Assembly: GCF_010111755.1 (NCBI RefSeq)
Contig: NC_088954.1
Location: forward strand, 372,001 to 436,000
Direction: 5' to 3'
Origin: Nakaseomyces glabratus
Taxonomy: Eukaryota > Ascomycota > Saccharomycetes > Saccharomycetales > Saccharomycetaceae
DNA length: 64,000 bases
The notes beneath the pieces were generated by a model. The model had not been told where the DNA came from and searched no databases. It saw only the letters and a list, made by a program, of their open reading frames with translations. Each line of letters opens with the position of its first letter. The stretch's first letter is position 1. Shown here one piece after another: positions 10,701 through 19,597 of the stretch. The position numbers and the translations under genes are program-made.

Positions 10701-11356
10701 GTGATGTATTGATTGAACACGGTTTTGAAAAGCTTGTTCAAAAGTTTGATGATCATGAAGCTTCCAGAGAAGGTCTAGGTTACCGTGAATTGGTTCCATC
10801 TGTTATTACCAAACATTTTGAAGATGTTGGTCTAGATGCAGAAATCGCTAATCATACCCCATTAGGATCTCTGTCTGGTGGTCAATTGGTTAAAGTTGTC
10901 ATCGCTGGTGCCATGTGGAATAACCCTCATTTACTAGTCCTAGATGAACCTACCAATTATTTGGATAGAGACTCTTTAGGTGCACTGGCAATTGCTATCA
11001 GAGACTGGAGCGGTGGTGTCGTTATGATTTCCCACAACAATGAATTTGTTGGTGCGCTATGTCCTGAACAATGGATTGTCGAAAATGGTACCATGGTTCA
11101 AAAAGGTGTCAAGGATGTTGACCAGTCAAGATTTGAAGATGGTGGTAACGCCAATGCCGTTGGTTTGAAGCCATCTTCTTCTGTTACTGATGATGACTCC
11201 CCAGCTAATATCAAGGTTAAACAAAGAAAGAAGAGATTAACAAGAAACGAGAAGAAAGCACAAGCTGAACGTCGTCGTTTGCGTTACATCGAGTGGCTAT
11301 CATCTCCAAAGGGTACTCCAAAGCCAGTCGACACTGACGATGAAGAAGAGGATTAA
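7796..11356 (+). CDS. NEW1: ABCF-type ATPase New1 with prion-like N terminus
   Basis: A 1186-residue eEF3-like ATPase acting on ribosomes; in S. cerevisiae New1 is linked to translation termination and recycling and to ribosome assembly, and its N terminus can form a prion. Residues ~25-105 are almost only Asn, Gln, Tyr and Ser with repeated NNY units. HEAT repeats follow (~130-480). First ABC domain: Walker A CGRNGAGKST (~596), signature LSGGW (~681), Walker B LLLDEPTNHLD (~702). Second: Walker A GPNGAGKST (~839), chromodomain-like insertion (~945-990), signature LSGGQ (~1024), Walker B VLDEPTNYLD. A basic tail ends the protein. Length matches S. cerevisiae (1196). The Asn/Tyr-rich N terminus separates it from YEF3. 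Strong codon bias suggests high expression. Confidence 0.97.
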   Translation: MPPKKFAKSLDDFLGEQPQDPNLVPSPFGGYFQQKQSNYQKQRTYNKNPNVQKWNQNSNYNYNAQPYNNNQNNYNNYNNYNNYNQSQGFDANGIPINAYKYQQSAVTPNQSNGPTPSASAVSLTSLTNKLNELDVSPISGHINKLMEAQNITECKAQVAAIADEFKNTSAKSIKDWKFTDVLSKLTKSKSNPLIRESTMLLITALANVFANNSPQEAYLLPFFEFSLDMMADKETTVKRAAQHSLDALMNAFPVDALTSNVLPVILEYLASGAKWQSKLGALGVIDRIREDSPNDLLELTFKSTVPILTDVATDFKPELAKQGHKTLLDYVSILDNLDLAPRYELIVNTLQDPNKVPQSVKALSSVTFVAEVTEPALALLVPILNRSLNLSSSSQEQLRQTVIVIENLTRLVNNYIEIESYIPQLLPGVQKVVDTASLPEVRELAEKALKVLKGDDSTSSHNKDSFQGRITEEEGKQYVSDAIKKANITDETKSSFIQDEDVVEYLGKILTVDTNVNDWKRLEELFTGVFGADNEAVVNTEIIDRMRALFHQEKVKHDEDEGIEIVNTDFSLAYGSRMLLNKTNLRLIKGHRYGLCGRNGAGKSTLMRSIANGQLDGFPDKDTLKTCFVEHKLQGEEGDLDLVSFIALDEQLQTTSRDDIANALASVGFDETRRAQTVGSLSGGWKMKLELARAMLQKADILLLDEPTNHLDVANVKWLEEYLLEHTNITSLIVSHDSGFLDAVCTDIIHYENKKLIYYKGNLAKFVEQKPEAKAYYTLSDTNAQMRFPPPGILTGVKSNTRAVAKVTDVTFTYPGASTPSLSHVSCALSLSSRVAVLGPNGAGKSTLIKLLTGELVPQEGKVEKHPNLRIGYIAQHALQHVNEHKEKTANQYLQWRYQFGDDREVLLKESRKISDEEKEMMTKEIDVDDGRGKRAIEAIVGRQKLKKSFQYEIKWKWWKPKYNSWVPRDVLIEHGFEKLVQKFDDHEASREGLGYRELVPSVITKHFEDVGLDAEIANHTPLGSLSGGQLVKVVIAGAMWNNPHLLVLDEPTNYLDRDSLGALAIAIRDWSGGVVMISHNNEFVGALCPEQWIVENGTMVQKGVKDVDQSRFEDGGNANAVGLKPSSSVTDDDSPANIKVKQRKKRLTRNEKKAQAERRRLRYIEWLSSPKGTPKPVDTDDEEED
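7901..8056 (+). repeat. NNY/NYN-coding repeat in NEW1
   Basis: In-frame run of AAC and TAC/TAT codons; the cleanest part is a tandem 9-nt unit (Tyr-Asn-Asn) near 7996-8045. It encodes the prion-like region of New1. Tandem codon repeats of this type can change length between strains. Confidence 0.85.
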
Positions 11357-11559
11357 TCACAATTATAGATTTCATTTTTGTACATTATTCTATACAGGCT
11401 ATACATTTTTACATTATTGTATTTAATTTTTTAATTAATTTGGGTATTGTTCTTTCTAGTATACATTTACTATGAATATAAAACTGCTCAACAGGGCGTA
11501 GTTCTCAAACAGATAGCACTATCTAAAATGAATAATGTCCAAAAGTTAGATAGGATCCT

Positions 11560-12447
11560 CTAAATCCTATTACCATTAGAGAATTTTGATTCTTGCTCTT
11601 CAGATATCTCTTCTCCGTTAAGGATGCCTATAATCTTATCTTTTAGTCCTCGCAGATATTCATCATCTTTCTTCTCCCCCAAAATGCTAACAGTGTTGAA
11701 ACCCATTCCAAAATGTGGATATGAACCCAACTTAATTTCATTCGAATGTACAGTTGCTTCCTCCTGGAAATTCCTCAAATGACGTGAAAGCTCCGATTCT
11801 GACAGCTTAGTTTTAACAAAATATCTTTTATATTCTCTTTTGTCATCGTCCAGTTTGTAAATACATTCTAATGTTGGCAAGAATTCCATCAACATTCGGC
11901 TAAACAATTGCGGGATACCTGGGAATATGTAAACTTGCTGATTGATAGAACATATCGGCACCCAAAGGTCATCGGCCACATAATATTTCTTGACGTCTGG
12001 TCCTGAAGGTAACGTTGCCATTCTATAGTAATCCTTTAATGATTCCGGGTCAAGGCGACTCTCAGGATTGGATTTCATTGCCATTCTCTTCTTAGTTTCC
12101 TCATCTATTCTGCATTGTAAATTAAAACACTTAGCTATAGACTCATAAGTAATATCATCATGAGTTGGACCAATACCACCAGTTGTTACTATAAATTGGT
12201 ACCTCTTCGATAGTTCTTTTATTGTGCGCACAATCTGATCTTCATCATCTCCAATGGTTACAATACTGTTCAATTGGATACCTTGATCATAACAGAATTT
12301 GGCAAAAAATGAAGAATTCTTGTCTATAACCTTGCCATTCAGGATTTCATCCCCGATTATCACACAAGCTGCACTAATCTTTCCCATCTGACTTCTATAC
12401 CTCTTTGCTATCAATGGTCTTAACCCAATACCGACACTTCTTAGCAT
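11560..12447 (-). CDS. Molybdopterin-binding-fold protein, YMR178W-like
   Basis: A 295-codon frame with the MoaB/Mog/CinA-type molybdopterin-binding fold: [11 protein letters not shown] (~29-39), [13 protein letters not shown] (~89-101). Yeasts of this group make no molybdenum cofactor, so the biochemical role is unknown; the fungal/animal relatives include FAD-synthase-linked domains. It matches S. cerevisiae YMR178W (274 residues). Two starts are possible: ATG at 12447, which adds a basic Arg-rich segment with no acids ([20 protein letters not shown]) resembling a mitochondrial presequence, or ATG at 12387, giving 275 residues like S. cerevisiae. Convergent with NEW1. Confidence 0.85.
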   Translation of the reverse strand: MLRSVGIGLRPLIAKRYRSQMGKISAACVIIGDEILNGKVIDKNSSFFAKFCYDQGIQLNSIVTIGDDEDQIVRTIKELSKRYQFIVTTGGIGPTHDDITYESIAKCFNLQCRIDEETKKRMAMKSNPESRLDPESLKDYYRMATLPSGPDVKKYYVADDLWVPICSINQQVYIFPGIPQLFSRMLMEFLPTLECIYKLDDDKREYKRYFVKTKLSESELSRHLRNFQEEATVHSNEIKLGSYPHFGMGFNTVSILGEKKDDEYLRGLKDKIIGILNGEEISEEQESKFSNGNRI

Positions 12448-13064
12448 CTAATACCCTCAAAATTTAAATATATTTAACATTTCAATCCAAGAGTAATTAT
12501 AAAATTACAAGCAATGCAAGATGTTTTTGAATATGAGCTGTATCAAATATCCTATACTTGCATTAAAGCCCATCCCTATCGGATGGATTTGGATCATCGA
12601 GAAAAATTCTGGGTCGATGAGCACATTTTAAGGAAAGTGTCACTAACGAAGAGCTCATCTCATCGATTATACATTTGATTGCTATGCAACAACGATTGCT
12701 ATGATGCAGAAAATATTATAAAACTAATAAAAAATAGAATTTACATAAGACTGGAATATGGTAAATAAAATGGGGGAGGATAAGTATTATTCTATAAATG
12801 CCGCAGTAGAGAAAATTTAGGAGTCAAGATATCTCGCATAAAGAGAACATATTACCACTTTTAATGCAACTTACCATAAACAACAGTTACAATTATTCGT
12901 ATTGACAACATCATGAAAAGTAGAATCAAATTGCCTTTCATTATCCTTTAAAATATGGACCTGAGAAGATCTAGTTCACCCTTCTTTCTCGACATTGTAC
13001 CACATGTTTGTCAGCCTATCAGCTGGTACATGATTCATATTTTCATGGAGGAAATTCAGTAGCA
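12448..13064. other. 617-bp gap between YMR178W-like gene and TIF5
   Basis: Promoter of the YMR178W-like gene and 3' region of TIF5. A 54-codon plus-strand frame (12514-12678, starting MQDVFEYELY) is open, but that length is within chance for this much DNA. PAC-like sequences with one mismatch (TCGATGAGC at 12615) are present. No RNA gene was recognised. Confidence 0.5.
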
Positions 13065-14282
13065 TTACTCTTCATCAGATTCTTCATCACTTTCGGCATT
13101 TTCTAACCAGGTGATAAATGGCTTAGCAGCTCTACGGACCTTCTTGGAAACATCCTTTGGAACAAACTTCTTTGAACTCTTTGTACCAAATCTCATGATT
13201 TCTTCCTCAGAAACGACGTCTTCATTATATATTTGCACTAGAATCTTGGGTAGTGTTGGAATCAATTCCTTATGTTCTAGACCCAAAAATCTCTCGATAC
13301 CACCCAAGAAGTTCTTCTCGTAATCGGCGTTAACGAATACCTTGGTAAAGAAAGCACTGTGCTCAGAGATTTCATTAACGATATCCTCGGTGAAGATACA
13401 TTGAGCCAAGACGCAGGCAATCTTTGGATCGCTCAGGACATCTAGCTCAACAGCCTTCTTATACAATTCAACATCGGATGGTAGGTTAGACTTGTCCTCA
13501 CCAGCTTCGTTGATGATCCATTCACCGTACTCTTCAAGCTTCGTTAGCTCAGTGTCAACAGCACCGTTGGCGACTTGCAGTTCCTTGGCACGGGCTCTGA
13601 TGGCCTCTTCAGACATGTCGACGGCCCACTCATCATCCTTGACCTCAATTTGCTCCAGTTCGGAAGCCGCAGCGTTAATCTCTCTGGCCAAGGCATCGTC
13701 GTCATCGTCACCAGCATTGCCTTCACCATCTTCATCACCACCTTGGGACTTACCTTGGGCGATATCACTAATGGAAACACCACCACCACGGACGTTGGCA
13801 GAAGCGGTGGCGGACTTCTTATTCTTCTTAGAACCTGCTAAGGTGTTTGGAGGATTCTTTAGGATGAAAGATGAAAGCTTGTGTCTCAATTCCATTGGAG
13901 TTCTCTTACCACAGGCTTTACAGTCTCTGACCAAGTCGTCATTCTTGGTGATGATGATCTCGGTTTCCGGGTTCTTACAACTGCCACACAGAACGAACTT
14001 GTTGATGAAACCATCTAGCACATCTTGCAACTTAGCTGGCTCGTGAACACCGTTCACCAGGTATCTCTCGGTCTCAACATTACCAGAAGTCTGCGCACCA
14101 AGCTCAAAACCAAAGTATTTCAACAGGTATTGAGGAGGTCTGTTCAACGCACGCGCAACATCGGAAAGGTTCAAAACAGCAGTCTTGATACCATTACCTC
14201 TACCTTCAACCTTGGCCTGGATAGGAGGCATTTTGTAACGGTAGAAAGGATCATGATTGTCTCTGCAAATATTAATCGACAT
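13065..14282 (-). CDS. TIF5: Translation initiation factor eIF5
   Basis: 405-residue eIF5, the GTPase-activating protein for eIF2 in start-codon selection, identical in length to S. cerevisiae Tif5 (YPR041W). The N terminus MSINICRDNHDPFYR holds the catalytic Arg15. The zinc-binding part of the N-terminal domain is seen as CGSCKNPETE and CKACGKRT (~98-125). A charged linker follows, then the C-terminal HEAT (W2-type) domain that binds eIF3c and eIF2beta, ending in an acidic Asp/Glu tail. Divergent from RPP1, 367 bp between the starts. Cytoplasmic. Confidence 0.97.
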   Translation of the reverse strand: MSINICRDNHDPFYRYKMPPIQAKVEGRGNGIKTAVLNLSDVARALNRPPQYLLKYFGFELGAQTSGNVETERYLVNGVHEPAKLQDVLDGFINKFVLCGSCKNPETEIIITKNDDLVRDCKACGKRTPMELRHKLSSFILKNPPNTLAGSKKNKKSATASANVRGGGVSISDIAQGKSQGGDEDGEGNAGDDDDDALAREINAAASELEQIEVKDDEWAVDMSEEAIRARAKELQVANGAVDTELTKLEEYGEWIINEAGEDKSNLPSDVELYKKAVELDVLSDPKIACVLAQCIFTEDIVNEISEHSAFFTKVFVNADYEKNFLGGIERFLGLEHKELIPTLPKILVQIYNEDVVSEEEIMRFGTKSSKKFVPKDVSKKVRRAAKPFITWLENAESDEESDEE

Positions 14283-14649
14283 GGCGGAATTATTCTTTTT
14301 TTTTTGGTTCGATGCTAACTGCTATTAACTGCTGTCGATCTTGCTCTATACACAAGGCTGCTCTTAAGTATTGTAAAAGGACCTCCAGAATTACCCACTA
14401 ATATGCCAGCTTCAACCACTATAATATGCGTTTATTCAAAGTTTTTTGGCAGAAATTTCAGTTTTTTTGCAAGAAAAATTTTTTTTCACCGAAAACTCAC
14501 TTCTCTGCGGAGGAATCTCTGTGCTTTGTGAATTCCATCACATGACCCATACTAACTTCTCATATAAGAAGTTAGCATATTGCGATGAGCTACTGATTGT
14601 AGGTGTATTCCCTCGGGGGTTGAAGCAAGGGTGACAGTAGCTAGACAAG
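14283..14649. promoter_or_regulatory. TIF5 / RPP1 divergent promoter with PAC and RRPE
   Basis: Shared promoter region. PAC box GCGATGAGCT at 14582-14591, 59 bp upstream of the RPP1 ATG, and an RRPE-like GAAAAATTTT at 14473-14482 followed by more T. A CACATGAC box is at 14539-14546. A T10 run (14291-14300) lies just before TIF5. The PAC/RRPE pair fits RPP1 as a ribosome and tRNA processing gene. Confidence 0.75.
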
Positions 14650-15534
14650 ATGCTGGTAGATCTGAATGTATGCTGGCCTCAGAAGGATTTCAAGACGCCG
14701 ATCAGTGCGCAGGATGAGGCGAATGTGAGGGCTACGCTAATGACGTTGAAGACACTCGGGTATACGCATGTGGCTCTGAACTTCACTGTCAGTCAGACGG
14801 AGAAGTTCCCTAACGATGCGCGGGAGCTGAACCCGATGGATATCAATGTGCGGTTCAAGAAGCTGATGGAGGCCACTGGCCTCAAGATATACTCGCGTAT
14901 AACGCTGGTCATTGACGATCCCTCGAAGGGACAGAGCCTGGCGAAGGTATCACAGGCGTACGATATAGTCGCGGCGCTGCCTATCAGCGAGAAAGGTCTC
15001 ACTTTGGCTACTACGAACCTGGACATCGACCTGCTCACATTCGAATATTCGCAGCGGCTACCGATGATGCTTAAGCACAAGACTATATGCAGTTGTGTGA
15101 ACCGTGGTGTGAAAGTGGAAATTGCATACGGTGCTGCATTGAGGGAGTCATTTGTGAGGAAACAGTTTGTCTCCAATGCCAGAAGTGTGATCAGAAGCTC
15201 GAGAGGTAGAGGTATAATAATCAGCAGCGGGGCCGCGTCGCCTTCAGAGTGTCGAAACGTGCTAGGTGCAAGCAGCATAATTAGCTTTCTGGGACTGAAG
15301 AGCGATAGTTGCTCTAGAGCCATGGGCGAAGTTCCCTCGCTGGTTTTACTGAACGGTAGACTAAGAAACAAAAGTTACAAGCAGACGGTAGCGGTTGGCA
15401 CCGCCTCGAACGGATCAAACGTAGTTGAATCCAAGCTAGAAGACGATAGCCGAAATATCAAGATTGTTGCTAGAGATATATCTGCAACCGCCGAGCCCGA
15501 TCAAGGTCCTGAAAGAAAGAAAAGAAAAATATAA
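14650..15534 (+). CDS. RPP1: RNase P / RNase MRP protein subunit Rpp1
   Basis: 294-residue protein subunit shared by RNase P (tRNA 5' maturation) and RNase MRP (pre-rRNA cleavage), nearly the same length as S. cerevisiae Rpp1 (YHR062C, 293). It has a Rpp30-type TIM-barrel-like fold; the strongest matches are SRITLVIDDPSKGQSLAKVS (~82-101), IVAALPISEKGLTLATTNLD and the segment with SVIRSSRGRG. A basic tail (RKKRK) ends the protein and could be a nuclear signal. GIC1 follows on the same strand, as in S. cerevisiae, but after an unusually long gap. Confidence 0.97.
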   Translation: MLVDLNVCWPQKDFKTPISAQDEANVRATLMTLKTLGYTHVALNFTVSQTEKFPNDARELNPMDINVRFKKLMEATGLKIYSRITLVIDDPSKGQSLAKVSQAYDIVAALPISEKGLTLATTNLDIDLLTFEYSQRLPMMLKHKTICSCVNRGVKVEIAYGAALRESFVRKQFVSNARSVIRSSRGRGIIISSGAASPSECRNVLGASSIISFLGLKSDSCSRAMGEVPSLVLLNGRLRNKSYKQTVAVGTASNGSNVVESKLEDDSRNIKIVARDISATAEPDQGPERKKRKI

Positions 15535-18147
15535 ATATATATATGTATCACCCGCCCAATTATTAAGAGATGACTATAGAACATTTATTTAATATCTTCA
15601 TTTGCGATGGCCCCGGCATTGCGATGCCTAGACATCGTAGGCAATTCGATTTCTAGTACATACCACTTCAGACTGTAGTAGCAGTTCCTACTAGAGACAC
15701 CAGCAGTCATACCCAGGATATAAATTACCATACTGTACACTAGCTATTGCAACTTGCCCTATGGCATTCACAGGCTTAATATGACTTTTGGATGTATGAA
15801 CAGATACGTACTTCAGCATATACCACATATGTTTGTACTGGTCTTTCTGACCAATGCCAGATATCTACAGAGACGAAGCCCGACCCGACGAGATGCTGAT
15901 GTGTCCATTGCATGTAAAAGGATGGTATTGTGTGTAATTTTGTCTTCTATTGTGCTTCCATTCCTTAGATGGCTAATAGATGTTGAGCCTCTCGATCACC
16001 TTCGAGAACTCTGGGACACTGTGAATTAATAGTAGGCACTGCCTCCTAAGTAAAAAACAGGCCAGCTCACACACATATGTATTTATACCATGCCTCAATA
16101 CTGTTCATGGCAGCGTTTAAACGACACATTTCACTCTGACACGTAGACCAAAGCAATTGCATACTTGAAACTACCGACCCATGCTTCATCCAATAGGCTC
16201 TTCTTACACTTGGGATGTCCATGCGTCAGCATAGCTTTTGGCCATACCTTAACTCGCACTATATCCACCGCATGGCTCCATTACTGCTCCATTAATGCTG
16301 GAGGAAGCTAGAGGGAACTGCACAGATGGGCGGGAAGGCACTACGGTACATCTGTTTCTGAGATGGGAGGACATGGTGTGAAGCCGGTAAGCGAAGCCGG
16401 TAAGCGAAGCCGGGTGCTTAGCATGATGTGTACTGTGCAGAACATTGCAGTAGAGAGCTGCATCGTAGTTTTGATTTGTGTAATGAACAGCACGAACCTA
16501 CGTTCTGCGCAGGAAATAGTGGGATTTATTGGAAGGCAAAGTGTGGAAGTGGATGACTTCCAGAAAAGGGACTGCAGATCCCCGCAGAGACCACAGAACA
16601 CACAGTAGAGAGGTAATTTTATAGTTTCTCGGCCTTTTCCTAAGGATTACTGCGGGGGGGGGGGAGCTGTCAAGGTAAATCAGAAAATCAAAGGATATGA
16701 ATGATGGCCGAAAAGGGTAATGCCTTCCTTAATCAGTACATATACATAAATTCTCGTAGATCAGGGTTGCTTACAAGATAATAGCCACAGAAGAGGCAAG
16801 GAACCTTAGAAGACACGTATATAGACAATTGTTAATAAACTTAAGCCAAGGGTTCTTATCGGTATTTATTACAATTATTCCGGACTGGGACAGAATTTAT
16901 ATAATGTAGAACGCATAGACAAACCACATTTGTAATGAATTCATGGCACTGCAACATGCTTCTCTAGAACTACAGACAAAAACTAGTGAAACCACAAGTA
17001 TCAGGTAGAAAAAAAAAAGCCATTGAGATTCTTATACTGGTATGGGGGAAACTATGGCCAAACATTCTAAAATCATTACTTTACCTAAATAGGAGACATA
17101 ATTGATCGTTGTAGGCTATACATTGTCTCCGCACCTGGCCATTTAATATCTGAAGAGTAGTTAGCATGCTTCAGGTTACTCAAATAGTCTTGATGATGTG
17201 TCAGTATATCTGTTGAGACAGAGATAGGGAGTAATCAGGATCTTCACCAGAATTGCTAGAAAAGAAAAGGGTTAGTAATTTGGAGCAGCACGTATGCCGA
17301 TCATTCTCACGATAATTTGTACGACATATAACTTGAGTAGACTCGACACTGTGATTTAAAAAGGATGTTTTACCAAATCAAGGAACCCTTTCCTTTTGCC
17401 TACTTAGATAGTCAGGTCTTGCAGAATGCAACCAATTTATATTGAAATTACCAATGAGCAATTCATTAATACTCCTTAGGATTTTCACCTCTGCGAGTCT
17501 TTTACAGCAACCTCTAATTTGCTTAAATAAGGACAACACATTAAATAATGTTTTTTCTTCTTCTTTCACTACACAAAACTAACTGATAATAGTCTAGAAA
17601 AAAAATATATGTATCAACTCACTAGTTTTTATAGCACCTTCAAGTATTTTCGCAGCAAATACTACAGTAAAAACCATACGGCTTACTGTAATCGCACTGA
17701 TATTCTTAGTACTATGCCAATTCTATGGCAAACTAGCAAGGTTCGAGGAGAAGAAATTTGAGACTCTCTCCAAGATGTCCTGCCAAACTGTCAGAAACTG
17801 CAAAAGTACCTGTATCGCCCATTCAATTGGCATCTTTTTATTACAACAGAATGCTCCTTAAATCTCAGTCCAAGAAAAAAAATTCTCTTATAAATACCAC
17901 CAAATCCTTCAATTCAGCCATTCCAATTATTATGGGTATTTTCTACAGTACTAAATTTTGTTCAGACTACTCTTTTCTAATTCTGATTTAACTATTTCTC
18001 AGATAGTTTTGGAAAAAGCATTATTTGCATTGTGTTCATAGAGGTCAATCGCTGTAATAAGCGCAGATATTTGTGTTAAAAAAAGTACATGTAACAGAGA
18101 AGCAACAAAACAATATTAAAAAAATAACTTCATTAAAGTCTCAATCT
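15535..18147. other. 2.6-kb gap between RPP1 and GIC1
   Basis: The longest gap in the window. Part of it (about 15600-16700) is clearly richer in G and C than other gaps. Seen: a possible hairpin at 15605-15640 (CGATG...CATCG around GGCAT...ATGCC), a 13-nt tandem repeat at 16380-16413, a G11 run at 16654-16664, and short ATG frames of 91 codons (15754-16029) and 81 codons (16363-16608) with no resemblance I know. A 62-codon minus-strand open stretch at 17378-17569 has no ATG. It may hold a long non-coding RNA or only a large GIC1 promoter; no known snRNA, snoRNA, RNase P, MRP, SRP or telomerase template was recognised. Confidence 0.5.
16380..16413. repeat. 13-nt tandem repeat GAAGCCGGTAAGC, 2.6 copies
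   Basis: Two exact copies (16380-16392, 16393-16405) and a partial third (16406-16413). Located in the GC-richer part of the RPP1-GIC1 gap. Confidence 0.85.
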
Positions 18148-19086
18148 ATGGATAATACCAAACCTGCCACAGGGAGGAAAAGCCTCCCAAAAATGAACTC
18201 AATATGGATTGATGAAGACCAAGAGGAAAAATTATACAACATCCAAGCGCAAGTTATGCTTAATGATGATAACTCTAATGATGATTTGCAAAATATTATG
18301 TTTTTAAACAGCAAGACTCCACTATTGAATAACAAAAAAAATATTGAATTACCGCCATTAGATGAAAACCAAGGTAAGACAGGAAAAACTCCTAAAAATG
18401 CAAAAGTTAACCAAAAGACAAAAGGAAACAGTCAAGAGGCTAGAATCTCTACTATGAAATTACTGAAATTATTTGGTTCTCGTAAAGAAACAAAGCCGTT
18501 AACTATATCAACGCCTTTTGATTTCCAACATATTTCCCATGCAAACGGATTTTCTTCCGCTGCTGAGGCCCGTGAAGTTGAAAGGCATGAGCTGAAAAGA
18601 GAAACACTGCAAACTCCTAGAGCATCCATTGATCTAACCCAAGTAGCTCTACAATCACCAGTTCGTCTATCCACCAAACCTAATTATCATCACTCTTCTT
18701 CGTCAAGAAGCTCCTCGAAGTTCAGTGAATCCCCTTCCGGCTCAAGTGGTATCATGTCCAACTTCACAGTTGATACATCTGTGGATGAAGTTTCAGTGGA
18801 ATTATTGACTACAGAAAATAAAGATGATGATAGCGTCTATTTAAATGACTTGAAAAATTATAATTTCCCCTCTATTATTAGTCAGTCATTAGATAATATG
18901 CAATCCAATTCAAGCAAGGAAAACTCAACAAGCAAATTAACTTCTGAGGACCCTTCACCAACCGATATTGCTCCTTCAATTGGTAAAAAGCAAAGAATAT
19001 CAGTGGATGATATTTTGAGATTCTACTCTGGGAATTCCAATTCTAGGTCAAGTACTCAAGCATCTATACCAATTAAGGGTGTGTAG
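18148..19086 (+). CDS. GIC1: Cdc42 effector Gic1
   Basis: A 312-residue effector of the Rho GTPase Cdc42 in bud-site polarisation; S. cerevisiae Gic1 is 314. The CRIB motif ISTPFDFQHISHANG is at about residues 120-134, preceded by a basic patch (KLLKLFGSRK). The N-terminal conserved box MNSIWIDEDQEEKLY and a C-terminal box RISVDDILRFY also match Gic1. The middle is Ser-rich and disordered. The frame is open upstream to 18073, but the first ATG is at 18148, which I use. Orientation behind RPP1 and convergent with VMA22 equals S. cerevisiae YHR062C-YHR061C-YHR060W. Confidence 0.93.
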   Translation: MDNTKPATGRKSLPKMNSIWIDEDQEEKLYNIQAQVMLNDDNSNDDLQNIMFLNSKTPLLNNKKNIELPPLDENQGKTGKTPKNAKVNQKTKGNSQEARISTMKLLKLFGSRKETKPLTISTPFDFQHISHANGFSSAAEAREVERHELKRETLQTPRASIDLTQVALQSPVRLSTKPNYHHSSSSRSSSKFSESPSGSSGIMSNFTVDTSVDEVSVELLTTENKDDDSVYLNDLKNYNFPSIISQSLDNMQSNSSKENSTSKLTSEDPSPTDIAPSIGKKQRISVDDILRFYSGNSNSRSSTQASIPIKGV

Positions 19087-19597
19087 TCGCACTTATTATC
19101 TGACATATTGTGAAATTATACTAACCTAACATACTTTCTTCTCAGTCCAGGCTTTTGTCATAAGCTTAGTTTTTTTATTGTTCTTTCTGCCAAGGATAAA
19201 CTCAAAAGTCTTCCTATTGTTTTCTAGATTTGCTTCTGAATAACTGAGCAAATGTACTTATTTTTGTGACAATTCTTTAACTCCCACGATACCCTTCTTA
19301 AATAGTTCTATGTATTTCCACTTATAAATAATATAAGTAGAAAAATCAATTATCTTTGTCTATATTTCACTTACAACTCACGCTCTTATCTGAGCTATAG
19401 TAGCTATTCTAACAACTTCTAAGGAAGGGGATGACAAAAACTTAACATTTAAGGTGAGTGTACACAACGCTAAAATTGTTGCCAATGCTATTATCATTGA
19501 TGGAAGCGTTGCAAAACTTGTGAAATAAGCTCCAAAACAAAATTAAGCAATACCTCAAAATTAATATCGCAAGCAAATCATGAAATGCCCGAGATAT
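19087..19597. other. Convergent gap GIC1 / VMA22
   Basis: 511 bp between two gene 3' ends, longer than usual for a convergent pair. A perfect yeast branchpoint TACTAAC (19119-19125) is followed by a pyrimidine tract and CAG (19143-19145), and a plus-strand stretch (about 19393-19530) is open with protein-like codons but no ATG. No matching donor site was found, so no gene is claimed. Confidence 0.4.

Noticed and set aside
12610..12670. PAC boxes upstream of the YMR178W-like gene
   Set aside because: TCGATGAGC and AGCTCATCTC each differ from GCGATGAGC at a key base, and no RRPE is present.
12514..12678. 54-codon plus-strand frame upstream of the YMR178W-like gene
   Set aside because: Within chance for the amount of intergenic DNA; no known homolog. 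Worth a conservation check only.
15754..16608. Two short ATG frames (91 and 81 codons) in the RPP1-GIC1 gap
   Set aside because: No protein features; the second includes the 13-mer tandem repeat. Probably chance.
16622..16660. Sequence resembling the U2 snRNA 5' end (tctcggccttttcctaag)
   Set aside because: The branchpoint-recognition GTAGTA and the rest of U2 are absent, so the likeness is accidental.
15535..18147. Telomerase RNA, RNase P/MRP RNA or SRP RNA in the large gap
   Set aside because: No telomere-repeat template and none of the conserved blocks I know for these RNAs were found. A covariance search would be needed to exclude them fully.
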